A DNA stretch of 52,540 bases from Maribacter sp. (GCA_020629415.1 JAHDDL010000001.1:123699-176238); one strand, 5' to 3'; positions 17,746 to 27,327 are shown, numbered from the stretch's first letter. Notes: a model not told the origin generated them from the letters alone. Translations and numbers: made by a program.

Positions 17746-19290
17746 CTATTCCATTTTCTTCAACCATGTTTTCATATCAACTGCATCATGAATGATACCG
17801 TTCAATGCCGATATAGCAACACGTTCCTGCTCCATGGAATCTCTATGTCTTATAGTAACCGTTTGATCTTCTAAAGTTTGGTGATCTACCGTAATACAGA
17901 ATGGTGTGCCATTGGCATCTTGTCTTCTGTAACGTCTACCTACAGCATCCTTTTCATCATAAATAACGTTAAAATCCCATTTAAGGTCGTCTATTATCTG
18001 ATGTGCGATTTCTGGTAAACCATCTTTTTTAAGAAGGGGTAATATTGCTGCTTTTACGGGTGCCAATACTGCCGGTAACTTAAGCACTGTTCTTGTTGTA
18101 TTGTTTTCCAATTCTTCCTCTTGAAGCGAGTTGGAGAATACTGCCAAAAACATTCTATCTAGACCAATTGAGGTTTCCAGCACATAAGGAACGTAGTTTT
18201 TATTTACTTCGTGATCAAAATACTGTAATTTCTTACCGGAATATTTCTCATGACTACCTAAATCAAAATCTGTTCGAGAATGAATTCCTTCCAATTCCTT
18301 AAACCCGAACGGAAAACGAAACTCAATATCCGAGGCTGCGTCTGCATAGTGCGCCAATTTCTCATGATCATGAAAACGGTAATTGTCTTGACCCAGACCA
18401 AGAGACAAGTGCCATTTCATTCTTTTTTCTTTCCAAACCTCATACCACTCTTTTTGTGTGCCCGGCTGAATAAAGAATTGCATTTCCATTTGTTCAAACT
18501 CACGCATTCTAAATATAAATTGTCTTGCTACAATTTCATTTCTAAATGCTTTACCGGTCTGTGCTATTCCAAAAGGAAGCTTCATTCGACCAGATTTCTG
18601 TACGTTCAAAAAGTTTACAAAGATACCTTGTGCAGTTTCTGGCCTAAGATAAAGATCCATTGCACTGTCCGCATTGGCACCCAATTTGGTACCGAACATT
18701 AAATTAAACTGTTTAACATCTGTCCAGTTCTTAGAACCTGACATCGGGCATGCGATGTCCAATTCCTCAATTAAGGCTTTTACATCGGCCAAATCTTCAT
18801 TCTGTAAAGACTTACCCAATCTGTTCAGAATTGTTTTACCCTGCTCTTGGTAGTCAACTACACGCTGGTTTGTTTGTAGAAATTGTTCCTTATCGAAAGC
18901 GTCGCCAAAACGTTTTTCCGCTTTTTTGACCTCCTTTTCAATTTTAGCATCAATTTTAGCTACATAATCTTCAACTAGAACATCTGCCCTATATCTTTTT
19001 TTTGAGTCTTTATTATCTATTAACGGATCATTAAAAGCATCAATATGCCCAGAAGCTTTCCATGTCAACGGGTGCATAAAAATTGCAGCATCTAACCCAA
19101 CAATGTTATCATTGAGCTGCACCATCGCTTTCCACCAGTAGTCACGTATATTCTTTTTCAGTTCAACCCCATTTTGACCGTAATCGTAAATAGCGCTTAA
19201 ACCATCATAAATTTCACTAGATTGAAATACATATCCGTATTCCTTTGCGTGAGAAATTACACGCTTAAAATCATCTTCTTGCTTTGCCAT
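17746..19290 (-). CDS. glyS: Glycine-tRNA ligase, homodimeric type
   Basis: 514 residues from the ATG at 19290. A TTG at 19308 would add six residues, but the consensus -7 promoter box lies between them. This is the alpha2 class II GlyRS found in Bacteroidota, eukaryotes and archaea, charging tRNA-Gly. Visible are the N-terminal SSEIYDGLSAIYDYG (class-defining), motif 2 with FRNEIVARQFIFRMREFEQME, motif 3 in SIGLDRMFLA, and the anticodon-binding domain (about 400-510) with PFCITVDHQ and VTIRHRDSMEQ. A helical insert around 105-150 is normal for this subtype. Confidence 0.96.
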   Translation of the reverse strand: MAKQEDDFKRVISHAKEYGYVFQSSEIYDGLSAIYDYGQNGVELKKNIRDYWWKAMVQLNDNIVGLDAAIFMHPLTWKASGHIDAFNDPLIDNKDSKKRYRADVLVEDYVAKIDAKIEKEVKKAEKRFGDAFDKEQFLQTNQRVVDYQEQGKTILNRLGKSLQNEDLADVKALIEELDIACPMSGSKNWTDVKQFNLMFGTKLGANADSAMDLYLRPETAQGIFVNFLNVQKSGRMKLPFGIAQTGKAFRNEIVARQFIFRMREFEQMEMQFFIQPGTQKEWYEVWKEKRMKWHLSLGLGQDNYRFHDHEKLAHYADAASDIEFRFPFGFKELEGIHSRTDFDLGSHEKYSGKKLQYFDHEVNKNYVPYVLETSIGLDRMFLAVFSNSLQEEELENNTTRTVLKLPAVLAPVKAAILPLLKKDGLPEIAHQIIDDLKWDFNVIYDEKDAVGRRYRRQDANGTPFCITVDHQTLEDQTVTIRHRDSMEQERVAISALNGIIHDAVDMKTWLKKME

Positions 19291-19294
19291 GTGG

Positions 19295-19302
19295 CAAAAA
19301 TA
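19295..19302 (-). promoter_or_regulatory. -7 promoter element of glyS
   Basis: TATTTTTG on the minus strand fits TAnnTTTG exactly and sits 4 bp upstream of the glyS ATG at 19290. This implies a very short or absent leader. No convincing -33 TTG is at 17-23 bp. Confidence 0.4.
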
Positions 19303-19327
19303 GAACAATAGCCCAAAAAAATAATAA

Positions 19328-20227
19328 TTATTTTAATTCAAATTCAGAAGAAGTAATTAAACGCTCATCTTCAAAGACGTTCAAGGTATAAATACCTTCC
19401 TTTAAGGAACCTTCAGGTATGGTAATTGCCTCACATAGCTTCTGATCGATACCTGTAAAAACAAATTCCACTCTTTTACTATATATATTGCCATTTACCG
19501 TAATAGTATTGGCATTATCTTCTATAACCTGCTTGTTAGGATCTAAGAACTGAAGATAAATTACCTTTTCATTGTTGGCCTCGCTCTCATCTGCCAAAAC
19601 TGTTACACAACCTCTAAGTTTTTCAATAATAGAAGCCTTATTGGTCTTAGTAGGTTTTGTACCACGAATCAGCCTAAAACCACTACCCTCGGCATTAACC
19701 ATTTTTAAATAGCTTTTGGTCTTCAACTTTTGATTAAGCTCTAGGATTTTTCTTCTTTGTAGTGCCTCTGCTTCCGCCAAACTATTACTGTTTGCCCTAA
19801 GGTTTTCTATTTGCTTACGAGACTCGTCATACTTATCCGTAAGTAACATGTTATTGTAACGTAAGAAGTTATTCTTTAAAAGTAAACTATCGTTTTTAGA
19901 TTCTAACCTACGTAATTCAGTTTTGAACTCCCTTAATTTTTGGACCGTAAAATTCAATCGCCCTACCGAATCCAAAAGTTCCTGTACCTTAAACTTAGAA
20001 TCTTGTAATTCAATTTCGTTCATTTCACTTTTTGCGGACAAACGATCTACATCGGCTTTCATAATGGTAAGATCCCTGACCAAAATTTCTTTCTCTTGCT
20101 CTAAAAATTCAATTTCAGCGTTTGACTGGGCATAACTGTAATAAAAAGCTATTAACAATGCTAAAAGTACCGCAACAAATGCTGCTAGTATAATCTTATA
20201 ATTGAATTTATTATCTTGACTGTCCAT
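19328..20227 (-). CDS. Inner-membrane-anchored coiled-coil protein, function unknown
   Basis: 299 residues. A short cytoplasmic N-terminus (about 1-12) is followed by one transmembrane helix (about 13-33), then a long coiled coil (about 36-170) rich in Glu, Lys and Leu, then a compact C-terminal beta-rich domain (about 195-299, from LRGCVTVLADE to SSEFELK). Topology suggests a periplasmic coiled coil. No known family recognised. Related proteins beside comF in flavobacteria are usually called hypothetical or chromosome-partitioning ATPase, the latter based only on the coiled coil. It is divergent from comF with 40 bp between start codons. Confidence 0.75.
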   Translation of the reverse strand: MDSQDNKFNYKIILAAFVAVLLALLIAFYYSYAQSNAEIEFLEQEKEILVRDLTIMKADVDRLSAKSEMNEIELQDSKFKVQELLDSVGRLNFTVQKLREFKTELRRLESKNDSLLLKNNFLRYNNMLLTDKYDESRKQIENLRANSNSLAEAEALQRRKILELNQKLKTKSYLKMVNAEGSGFRLIRGTKPTKTNKASIIEKLRGCVTVLADESEANNEKVIYLQFLDPNKQVIEDNANTITVNGNIYSKRVEFVFTGIDQKLCEAITIPEGSLKEGIYTLNVFEDERLITSSEFELK

Positions 20228-20267
20228 TTAAAAAGCGGGCTGTAGGTTGTTTAATCTGTAAAATTTG

Positions 20268-20969
20268 ATGAAAAACAGAATTTCAAATATACTAAAGGAT
20301 GTGACCAACATACTGTTACCCTTATCATGTTTTGGATGTAATGCACGATTATATAGAGGAGAGGTACTTCTCTGTACATCTTGCCGACATCAATTACCAC
20401 TTACCGAGTATACCTTTAACGACGAAAATGCTGTTGACCGTATTTTTTATGGACGAATTAACATAAAAAAAGCAAATTCCTTCTTATTCTTTACCGAAAT
20501 TGGAATCGTAAAAAACTTGATTCATTTTTTAAAGTATAAAAATCAGGAAGAAATTGGCAGATTTTTAGGTGATTGGCACGGGCAAATCATAAAAAAGCAA
20601 GGTCATTTACCCAAAATTGACTTTGTAATACCCGTACCCCTACACCGAAAAAAACTTAAAAAAAGAGGTTACAACCAGGTAGCACTTTTTGCCAAACAAA
20701 TTGCATTTCACATTAATGCCGAATACTTGGAAAACGTATTGTTAAAGACCGCCAACACCAAAACGCAAACCAAAAAAAACAGACTAAGTAGATGGTACGA
20801 TAATAGGTCTTTGTATGAAATTAAAAATGAACGAAAGTTGGTCAACAAAAATATATTATTGGTTGATGATGTAATCACCACTGGTGCCACTATAGAAATA
20901 TGCGCCAATACTTTTAAAGATATTGAAGGTATTCAGATTTATATTTCTAGCATGGCCGTTGTACCATAG
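20268..20969 (+). CDS. comF: ComF family phosphoribosyltransferase-like protein
   Basis: 233 residues from the ATG at 20268 (an in-frame TTG precedes it directly). An N-terminal C4 zinc knuckle uses Cys21, Cys24, Cys36 and Cys39. A type I phosphoribosyltransferase fold follows, with FVIPVPLHRKKLKKRGYNQ and the PRPP-binding motif LLVDDVITTGAT near residue 205. In naturally transformable bacteria ComF acts in the cytoplasm, helping incoming single-stranded DNA on its way to recombination. In other bacteria the family is conserved without a proven role. The gene is divergent from the coiled-coil protein. Confidence 0.9.
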   Translation: MKNRISNILKDVTNILLPLSCFGCNARLYRGEVLLCTSCRHQLPLTEYTFNDENAVDRIFYGRINIKKANSFLFFTEIGIVKNLIHFLKYKNQEEIGRFLGDWHGQIIKKQGHLPKIDFVIPVPLHRKKLKKRGYNQVALFAKQIAFHINAEYLENVLLKTANTKTQTKKNRLSRWYDNRSLYEIKNERKLVNKNILLVDDVITTGATIEICANTFKDIEGIQIYISSMAVVP

Positions 20970-20971
20970 AA

Positions 20972-20999
20972 TTGGGTTTAAAAATATGTTGTTTCTTTG
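20972..20999 (+). promoter_or_regulatory. Candidate promoter of the Big_5 lipoprotein gene
   Basis: TTG at 20972-20974 and TTTCTTTG at 20992-20999 are separated by 17 bp. The second matches TAnnTTTG at all but one position. Predicted transcription start is about 13 bp before the ATG at 21018. The spacing is at the short end of the usual range. Confidence 0.35.
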
Positions 21000-21017
21000 T
21001 AGTAGATAAATACACCA

Positions 21018-22634
21018 ATGGGCAGAAAAATTTTAGGTTTTATATTTATTTTTGTCATTGTACTGGTTTCTTACCAATGTGCACAAAGAGGTACACCAAC
21101 AGGTGGACCTAAAGATATTACCCCTCCAGAATTAACTAGAGCCGAACCGCCTAACCTAACCACTAATTTTAAAGGGCAAAAAATAAGATTGTATTTCAAT
21201 GAACTGGTGAAGTTGAACGACATTCAAAAACAGCTTATCATTTCTCCACCATTAAAAAATTCTCCTGTGCTTTCGCCTATAGGCAATGCCAACAAGTATG
21301 TAGAGATCATTATAAAAGATACGTTAGAACCTAATACAACCTACACTTTTAACTTTGGCCAAGGTATTGTAGACAATAACGAGCAAAATCCTAAATCTTT
21401 TTTCACCTATGTTTTCTCCACAGGTGATTATATAGATTCTTTAGAACTTACCGGAGTCGTAAAAGATGCCTTTAATAAAAAAGCAGATGATTTTATTAGC
21501 GTAATGCTTTATAAAATAGACAGCAGTTATAACGACTCTACAGTTTATAAAAAACCACCTAATTACATTACAAATACTTTAGATAGTGCGGTAATATTTA
21601 AACTTAAGAATTTAAAGGAAGGCAAATACGCTTTGTTTGGTGTTAAAGATGCGTCAAGTAACAACTTATTTGATCAAAAAACAGATAAAATTGGTTTTGT
21701 AGAAGATACTATTAGCTTACCTACAGACTCTATTTATCTACTAAATCTTTTTAAGGAAGTTCAAGATTATGGTGTTGCAGTACCTAGTATGGAAGCTAGC
21801 AATAAAATAAGTTTTGGGTACTATGGTAAAGGAGACGACATTAAAATTGAAACAATTACCGAAATACCGGATACGGTTAGAACTATAATATCGAAAGAAA
21901 GAGAAAAAGACACCTTAAATTTTTGGTTTACACCATATGAGATGGATTCATTGCTTTTTACAATTACCAATGAAAATCTAAAAATTAAAGACACTTTTAA
22001 GGTTAAAAACAGAAAAGTAGCTTTCGATTCCCTTAAGATATCTATGAGCCAAAGTGGTAATATAGAAATGGACAAACCCATCAACCTTTTAAGCAATACC
22101 CCGTTAATAAACTATGATAGTACCAAAATAAAATTAATGGATAAAGATTCTATTGAAATAGCCTTTAGGGTAAATTTGGATACTCTTGAGAATTCATTAA
22201 ATTTTGATTTTAAAATTGATGCGGACCAAAGCTATAGAATGGAATTAATACCAGGTGCGGTAACAGATTTTTTTGAAACTACCAACGATTCTGTAGCCTA
22301 TTCCTTTAGAACTAAAAGTCTTGCAGATTATGGTAACCTTACCTTGAACGTAAATGGTAACACTATCGTTTACCCTATTATAGTGCAGCTAACCAATGAA
22401 AAAGGAGATTTACAACGCGAAATTTACTCAACGCAACCGCAACCGTACGTTTTTGACAACCTTAATCCTGGAAAGTACCAAGCCCGTGTCATTTTTGACA
22501 TGAACGGAAATGGCGAATGGGATACCGGTAGTTTTATAGAAAAAAGACAACCGGAAAAAATAAGTTACTACCCAAATTTAATTGAGTTACGGGCAAATTG
22601 GGAAAAAATTGAAACTTTCAACTTGATAGAATAA
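21018..22634 (+). CDS. Lipoprotein with N-terminal Ig-like (Big_5/SbsA-like) domain
   Basis: 538 residues. The signal peptide ends at lipobox VSYQC with Cys21. The segment RGTPTGGPKDITPPEL right after the Cys and the Ig-like domain (about 30-135, with IRLYFNELVKLN and LEPNTTYTFNFGQGIVDNNE) are diagnostic of a widespread Bacteroidota family. The C-terminal part (about 345-538) contains further beta-sandwich regions and an EF-hand-like DMNGNGEWDTG. Probably anchored to the outer membrane or periplasmic side of the envelope; exact function unknown. A secreted protein gene follows 21 bp later and is probably in the same transcript. Confidence 0.85.
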   Translation: MGRKILGFIFIFVIVLVSYQCAQRGTPTGGPKDITPPELTRAEPPNLTTNFKGQKIRLYFNELVKLNDIQKQLIISPPLKNSPVLSPIGNANKYVEIIIKDTLEPNTTYTFNFGQGIVDNNEQNPKSFFTYVFSTGDYIDSLELTGVVKDAFNKKADDFISVMLYKIDSSYNDSTVYKKPPNYITNTLDSAVIFKLKNLKEGKYALFGVKDASSNNLFDQKTDKIGFVEDTISLPTDSIYLLNLFKEVQDYGVAVPSMEASNKISFGYYGKGDDIKIETITEIPDTVRTIISKEREKDTLNFWFTPYEMDSLLFTITNENLKIKDTFKVKNRKVAFDSLKISMSQSGNIEMDKPINLLSNTPLINYDSTKIKLMDKDSIEIAFRVNLDTLENSLNFDFKIDADQSYRMELIPGAVTDFFETTNDSVAYSFRTKSLADYGNLTLNVNGNTIVYPIIVQLTNEKGDLQREIYSTQPQPYVFDNLNPGKYQARVIFDMNGNGEWDTGSFIEKRQPEKISYYPNLIELRANWEKIETFNLIE

Positions 22635-22655
22635 TTATTATAAAACGAAACCGAT

Positions 22656-23321
22656 ATGAAACTTATACTTGTACTATCATCATTACTTCTTACCAATTTG
22701 GTATTTGGACAAATTAATTATTCTAGCGAAGATTCCGGCACTTTTCAAACCGGAAATATCGATTCGCCTTTTTTACGAGTTTCCACTTCAACTGGAAATA
22801 AAATTGAAGGGAGTATCTATTTAGACGAAAACTGGAATCAGGCCATAATTACAGATAGCCAATCAAATAAAACAACTTCGATGGCTAAATTCAATGCTTA
22901 CCATAGCGAGATTGAAATTTTAAAAGATGACCAAGTAAGTTCTTTAATTCCTGTTGATGGTTTAAAGGTTTTTTTAAATAATAGACAATTTACCCCAATT
23001 TCAATTCAAGATAAACCAAAAACTATTTTCGCAGAAATTCTTGTAGATGGCAAAAATGAACTTTACAAAGTTTATGATATAAAAATTAACAAAGCGCCCT
23101 CCGATGCCAAATTACTAAGTATAGAAAGTATTGACAAAGTTGTAATTACAACTACATTATATTACAATAAAGAAAATGAAATTATTAAGTATCCTGCCTC
23201 TAAAAGAGATATTAAGGAAAACTTATCTGCCGAAACAATTAATGTTGCAAAGAACAATAACTTGTCTTTAAAAAAAGAAGAAGATATCATTAAATTATTT
23301 GAATACCTAAATTCACTTTAA
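22656..23321 (+). CDS. Secreted protein of unknown function
   Basis: 221 residues with a cleavable signal peptide (about 1-18, ending LVFGQ). The mature part is beta-rich, with a segment similar in pattern to short beta-propeller or barrel-forming repeats (EGSIYLDENWNQAIITD) and an Asn/Lys-rich C-terminus. I do not recognise a family. It probably shares a transcript with the upstream Big_5 lipoprotein. The stop codon overlaps that of the convergent nitrilase gene by a few bases. Confidence 0.7.
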   Translation: MKLILVLSSLLLTNLVFGQINYSSEDSGTFQTGNIDSPFLRVSTSTGNKIEGSIYLDENWNQAIITDSQSNKTTSMAKFNAYHSEIEILKDDQVSSLIPVDGLKVFLNNRQFTPISIQDKPKTIFAEILVDGKNELYKVYDIKINKAPSDAKLLSIESIDKVVITTTLYYNKENEIIKYPASKRDIKENLSAETINVAKNNNLSLKKEEDIIKLFEYLNSL

Positions 23322-24109
23322 GCTTCAAATAGAATAAATTCATCTCTGTCGTTTAGAAAACGAAACTTATCTCTTATAGAGTTTATTTCGTTTTTAACAA
23401 TCTCAACGACAATTATTTCTTCTTTTTCCGAATTTGCAATTAGCTCACCTAAAGGTCCGTACACACTGGAGTGCCCTGGGTACTCATGCCCTACCTCATC
23501 TTCACCAATACGATTTACGCCTATACAATAGGCCATATTTTCAATAGCCCTAGCTTTTAATAATGTATCCCAGGCATTTACTCTTGGTGTTGGCCAATTT
23601 GCCGTATACAACAATACATCAAAATTTTCTGTGTTTCTACTCCATACCGGAAAACGAAGATCATAGCAAATTAATGGACATATTAAAAATCCTTTATAAC
23701 TAACGATCACTCTTTTTGTGCCCGCCGTATATTCCTTATCTTCTCCTGCCAAAGTGAATGTATGGCGCTTATCATAACTATGAAAATCTCCATTTGGTCT
23801 CACAAAAAAAAGCCTATTATAATAGTTGCCGCTTTCTTGAAACACAACACTTCCAATAATAGCACTATCTTTAGCAGCAGCAATTTCCTTCATCCAATCT
23901 AGCGTAATTAATCCTTCCTTTGGATCAATATTCTTAGGTGACATCGTAAAGCCGGTAGTAAACATTTCCGGCAAAACTATAATATCCACAGACTCAACGA
24001 TCTTCTCAATCTTATCACTGAACATTTTTCTATTTGCCACAGGATTTTCCCAATGCAATATAGATTGAACCATTGCGATCTTTAAGCTATAATTTTTATC
24101 CTTAGTCAT
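23318..24109 (-). CDS. Carbon-nitrogen hydrolase (nitrilase superfamily), omega-amidase YafV-like
   Basis: 263 residues from the ATG at 24109, which sits 4 bp after the ankyrin stop; an upstream in-frame start at 24130 would overlap that gene. The Glu-Lys-Cys triad is complete: Glu48 in VLPEMF, Lys114 in YDKRHTF and Cys148 in LICYDLRFP. The pattern TTGFTMSP and the LRFPVWSRN segment are typical of the YafV/omega-amidase branch, which hydrolyses 2-oxoglutaramate or 2-oxosuccinamate as metabolite repair. Cytoplasmic, no signal peptide. Substrate assigned by family resemblance only. Confidence 0.88.
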   Translation of the reverse strand: MTKDKNYSLKIAMVQSILHWENPVANRKMFSDKIEKIVESVDIIVLPEMFTTGFTMSPKNIDPKEGLITLDWMKEIAAAKDSAIIGSVVFQESGNYYNRLFFVRPNGDFHSYDKRHTFTLAGEDKEYTAGTKRVIVSYKGFLICPLICYDLRFPVWSRNTENFDVLLYTANWPTPRVNAWDTLLKARAIENMAYCIGVNRIGEDEVGHEYPGHSSVYGPLGELIANSEKEEIIVVEIVKNEINSIRDKFRFLNDRDEFILFEA

Positions 24110-24113
24110 TTTT

Positions 24114-24578
24114 TTATTCCAACAAATCAATAAAAGCGCTTAAACCTTGGGTTTTAGCATGATCTAAAGCACTATTACCCCTATTGTCCTTAATGGTTTT
24201 ATCCGCACCATTTGCCATTAACAGTTTTGCTATCTCTAAACGGTTAAATTGTGCTGCATAGATCAAGCAGGTAGCACCCATTGCATTACGCTCATTTAAT
24301 TGTGCATTTTTATCTATCAACATTTTTGCTATATCGGTGAAACCTTTAAAACAAACGCCCATTAGCGCTGTGTTACCAGAGGCATCTACAGCATCGATTT
24401 TAGCCCCTTTATCCAACAATAAGAGTGCTATTTCCTTTTCATCATAATAGGTAGCTAAAATCAAAGGTGTAGACCCTCTTGTATCTTTACTATTTACAAA
24501 TACAGGATTTTTCTCTAACATGGCCTTAACCTCATTAAAGCTACCTTCTCTTATTGCTTTAAAAAAAAACTCGTTCAT
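24114..24578 (-). CDS. Ankyrin repeat protein
   Basis: 154 residues made almost wholly of about four ankyrin repeats (for example DTRGSTPLILATYYDEKEIA, ASGNTALMGVCFKGFTDIA, AMGATCLIYAAQFNRLEIA). Ankyrin repeats mediate protein-protein contacts; no enzymatic domain or signal peptide is present, so it is probably cytoplasmic. It is the first gene of a two-gene unit with the nitrilase, 4 bp apart. The partner is unknown. Confidence 0.88.
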   Translation of the reverse strand: MNEFFFKAIREGSFNEVKAMLEKNPVFVNSKDTRGSTPLILATYYDEKEIALLLLDKGAKIDAVDASGNTALMGVCFKGFTDIAKMLIDKNAQLNERNAMGATCLIYAAQFNRLEIAKLLMANGADKTIKDNRGNSALDHAKTQGLSAFIDLLE

Positions 24579-24638
24579 AGTCTTTGTATTTATAATTGCT
24601 CTCTTTCCTAAGATTTCAAACCAACTTAAAATAGAGCG

Positions 24639-24705
24639 TTTTTTCTTACTTGTAAGTCATTTTTTCTTACTTTGCATGAAATGCGTACCTTTATATAAAA
24701 TGTAA
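24639..24705 (+). promoter_or_regulatory. Tandem repeat and 9-codon frame upstream of the sensor kinase gene
   Basis: TTTTTTCTTACTT occurs at 24639-24651 and again at 24660-24672, exactly 21 bp apart (two helical turns). The first copy runs into an inverted repeat CTTAC-TT-GTAAG (24645-24656). The second merges with TTACTTTG, one base off a -7 box. A 9-codon frame (ATG 24676 to TAA 24705) then precedes the kinase TTG start by 6 bp. Together these suggest an operator and a possible leader peptide; function is inferred. Confidence 0.35.
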
Positions 24706-24711
24706 GATCTT

Positions 24712-26907
24712 TTGAAAACATTAGCCGTTGACTTTCTTTTAAAAGAGTCCCCCAATGCAATTGCTATCGTGGATACTAAGTTAAACTTTATTAACTACTC
24801 TAACGAGTGGCATGATAGATTTAGTTTAGGTAACACTGATTACGTCAATAAAAATTTATTTGAGAGTATAATTGAAACGCCTGATTTTTTCAAAAAAGCC
24901 ATAAGCAATGGTATTAATGGGGAAGAACATATTAATACCGGACAAAAATTTATTCTACCGGATGGCACGTTACAATGGCTCAAGTGGAAAATTATACCTT
25001 CTAAAGTTGAAAACCAAGGTTTTGACGGAGCCATCATATTCTTAGATGATATTACTGTTGAACAAAAAGAAATAGAATTACTACATAAGGCCGAGGAAGT
25101 TGCCAGAATTGGATGTTGGGAACTTGATTTACTGAACAATACCGTATATTGGACAAAGACCACAAAGGAAATCCATGAAGTAGACCAAGACTTTGTTCCA
25201 AATTTAGAAGAGGGAATAAATTTTTATAAAGAGGGTGTTCATAGAGATAAAATATCATATTTAGTAAGTAACGCAATTGCAGAAGGCAAACCTTTTGACA
25301 CCGAGCTTATAATTATTACCGCAAAAGGAAGAGAGGTCTGGGTCTGTGCCAAAGGCGAAGTTGAAATATTAAACGGCAAACCGGTAAGACTTATTGGTAC
25401 TTTTCAAGATATTGATGAGCGAAAAAAAATTGAGTTGGCCCATCAAGAAATTTCGGAACGATTGAAAATGACCTCACAAACCGCACAAATTGGTACATGG
25501 AATTATAATTTAACCGAAAACAATTGGGATTGGGACGATGAAATGTATCGCATTTTCGATATTGAAAAGTTCAATTTTTCAGGAGCATTTGAAGCTTGGT
25601 CATCAACAATTCATTCAGATGATTTAGAAAGGGTTCTAACAGCGACCGAAAATGCTATCAACGGTATAAAGGACTTTGATGAAGAATACAGAATTATCCA
25701 TAAAAATGGAACTATAAGACACATAAAGGGGCTTTCAAAAACTATTAAAGACATAAATGGCACCGCCGTTAAAATGACAGGGGCAAACTGGGACATTACA
25801 GAGCTGCGCAGCACTGAAATTAAACTGGCGGAAAGCACTAAATCCTTTACCGAAACTTTTGAACATTCATCTATTGGGATGGCGCTTGTTAGCCCAGAGC
25901 TTAATTGGCTAAAAGCAAACAAAAGCTTATGCAAAAGTTTAGGCTATTCTGAAAATGAGTTATTAAAAATATCTTCTAATGATATTACCCATCCTGATGA
26001 TTTACCGGGAAGCCGCTATTTTAAAAAGAAAGTAATTGAAGGTGATACAATAAACTTACAATTTCAAAAAAGATACTTTCATAAAAACGGCAACATTGTA
26101 CATGCTATAATAGGTGCAACACCTGTTAAAGATATAAATGGCAATGTTAGCCATATCATTATCCAGTTTTTGGATATTACCGAAAGAATTGAGTCACAAA
26201 AAAAATTAGAGGCACTGGTAGATGTTACAAAGAGCCAAAACGAAAGCCTTACCAATTTTGCCCATATCGTTTCTCACAACCTTCGCTCGCATTCCACAAA
26301 CATGGTCATGCTCACCAAATTTTTGAACAAAGAAAAAGATGATGATGAACGCCAGAACATTCATAGAATGATTACCAGTGCTACCGAAAGCCTTTCTGAA
26401 ACTATTGCACATTTAAACGATGTTGTTCAGATCAAAACCGGTACACTAGAAAATCTACAAAGCATAAGTGTAATCAATACAATAAATCATATCACCAAAA
26501 GTATCAATGGTCTATTGGAAGACAAAGAGGCACAACTTAAAATTGACATTTGTAAAACACATTTTGTAAATGCAGTACCTGCATATCTGGAAAGTATCTT
26601 CTTAAATATTCTAACAAATGCACTGAAATATAGTTCTGAAAAACGAACACCTATAATTAAAATTACATCTCATATTGAAGAACAATTTATGGTAATTTCA
26701 TTTACCGATAACGGACAAGGTATAGATTTGAAAAGGCATGGCGACAAAATTTTTGGCATGTACAAAACCTTTCATAAGCATAAAGATGCCAAAGGCATTG
26801 GTTTATTCATTACGAAGAACCAGATCGAATCAATGAGCGGGAGCATAAATATTGAAAGTGAAGTAGACAAAGGAACCAAAATTATCATTAAACTTAAACA
26901 GGGCTAA
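24712..26907 (+). CDS. Multi-PAS sensor histidine kinase
   Basis: 731 residues. No transmembrane segment or signal peptide, so a soluble cytoplasmic sensor. About four PAS/PAC modules (roughly 8-115, 125-245, 255-375, 380-500) carry typical endings such as IIFLDDITVEQKE, GTFQDIDERKKIE and GANWDITELRS. The phospho-acceptor is His522 in the H-box VSHNLRSHS. The ATPase domain (about 600-731) shows the N-box FLNILTNALKYSS, G1 TDNGQGID and G2 KGIGLFITKNQ. The start is a TTG at 24712; no nearby ATG fits. The response regulator follows 12 bp after the stop, indicating a cognate pair. Confidence 0.92.
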   Translation: MKTLAVDFLLKESPNAIAIVDTKLNFINYSNEWHDRFSLGNTDYVNKNLFESIIETPDFFKKAISNGINGEEHINTGQKFILPDGTLQWLKWKIIPSKVENQGFDGAIIFLDDITVEQKEIELLHKAEEVARIGCWELDLLNNTVYWTKTTKEIHEVDQDFVPNLEEGINFYKEGVHRDKISYLVSNAIAEGKPFDTELIIITAKGREVWVCAKGEVEILNGKPVRLIGTFQDIDERKKIELAHQEISERLKMTSQTAQIGTWNYNLTENNWDWDDEMYRIFDIEKFNFSGAFEAWSSTIHSDDLERVLTATENAINGIKDFDEEYRIIHKNGTIRHIKGLSKTIKDINGTAVKMTGANWDITELRSTEIKLAESTKSFTETFEHSSIGMALVSPELNWLKANKSLCKSLGYSENELLKISSNDITHPDDLPGSRYFKKKVIEGDTINLQFQKRYFHKNGNIVHAIIGATPVKDINGNVSHIIIQFLDITERIESQKKLEALVDVTKSQNESLTNFAHIVSHNLRSHSTNMVMLTKFLNKEKDDDERQNIHRMITSATESLSETIAHLNDVVQIKTGTLENLQSISVINTINHITKSINGLLEDKEAQLKIDICKTHFVNAVPAYLESIFLNILTNALKYSSEKRTPIIKITSHIEEQFMVISFTDNGQGIDLKRHGDKIFGMYKTFHKHKDAKGIGLFITKNQIESMSGSINIESEVDKGTKIIIKLKQG

Positions 26908-26919
26908 CAAAAATTGAAA

Positions 26920-27327
26920 ATGAAAAAAATTGAAATTTGCTGTATTATAGATGACGACCCAATTTTTGTATATGGCACCAAAAGAATTATAAAAGAAGTA
27001 AATTTTGCCAATTCTATTATTGTTTATAACAACGGTAAAGATGCCCTTGACGGACTCATGAAATTATGCATTGCCAACGAACCGTTGCCAGATGTAATCT
27101 TTTTGGACCTGAACATGCCTATCTTAAATGGCTGGGAATTTCTAGATGAGTTCAAAAACTGTAAAAGCCCACGATCAAAGAAGATTGTAATCTATATAAT
27201 TAGTTCATCTGTAGACCCTAGGGATTTAGAAAGGGTCAAAAATTATGAACAAGTAGACACCTATATTTTAAAACCGATTACCCCAGATGACCTTGGTAAA
27301 ATATTAGGAGCTACGGTAGAAAGTTAA
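26920..27327 (+). CDS. Single-domain response regulator
   Basis: 135 residues from the ATG at 26920 (an in-frame TTG lies at 26914). It is a lone receiver domain: acidic pocket IIDDDP near residue 10, phospho-acceptor Asp63 in FLDLNMP, switch Ser in YIISSS, and the conserved Lys in YILKPIT. There is no DNA-binding or enzymatic output domain, so it probably acts by protein contact or as a phosphorelay intermediate. It lies 12 bp downstream of the histidine kinase, its likely phosphodonor. Confidence 0.92.
   Translation: MKKIEICCIIDDDPIFVYGTKRIIKEVNFANSIIVYNNGKDALDGLMKLCIANEPLPDVIFLDLNMPILNGWEFLDEFKNCKSPRSKKIVIYIISSSVDPRDLERVKNYEQVDTYILKPITPDDLGKILGATVES

Noticed and set aside
18280..18702. 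140-codon plus-strand frame inside glyS
   Set aside because: Antisense to conserved GlyRS motifs; the translation has no domain features and an unlikely composition.
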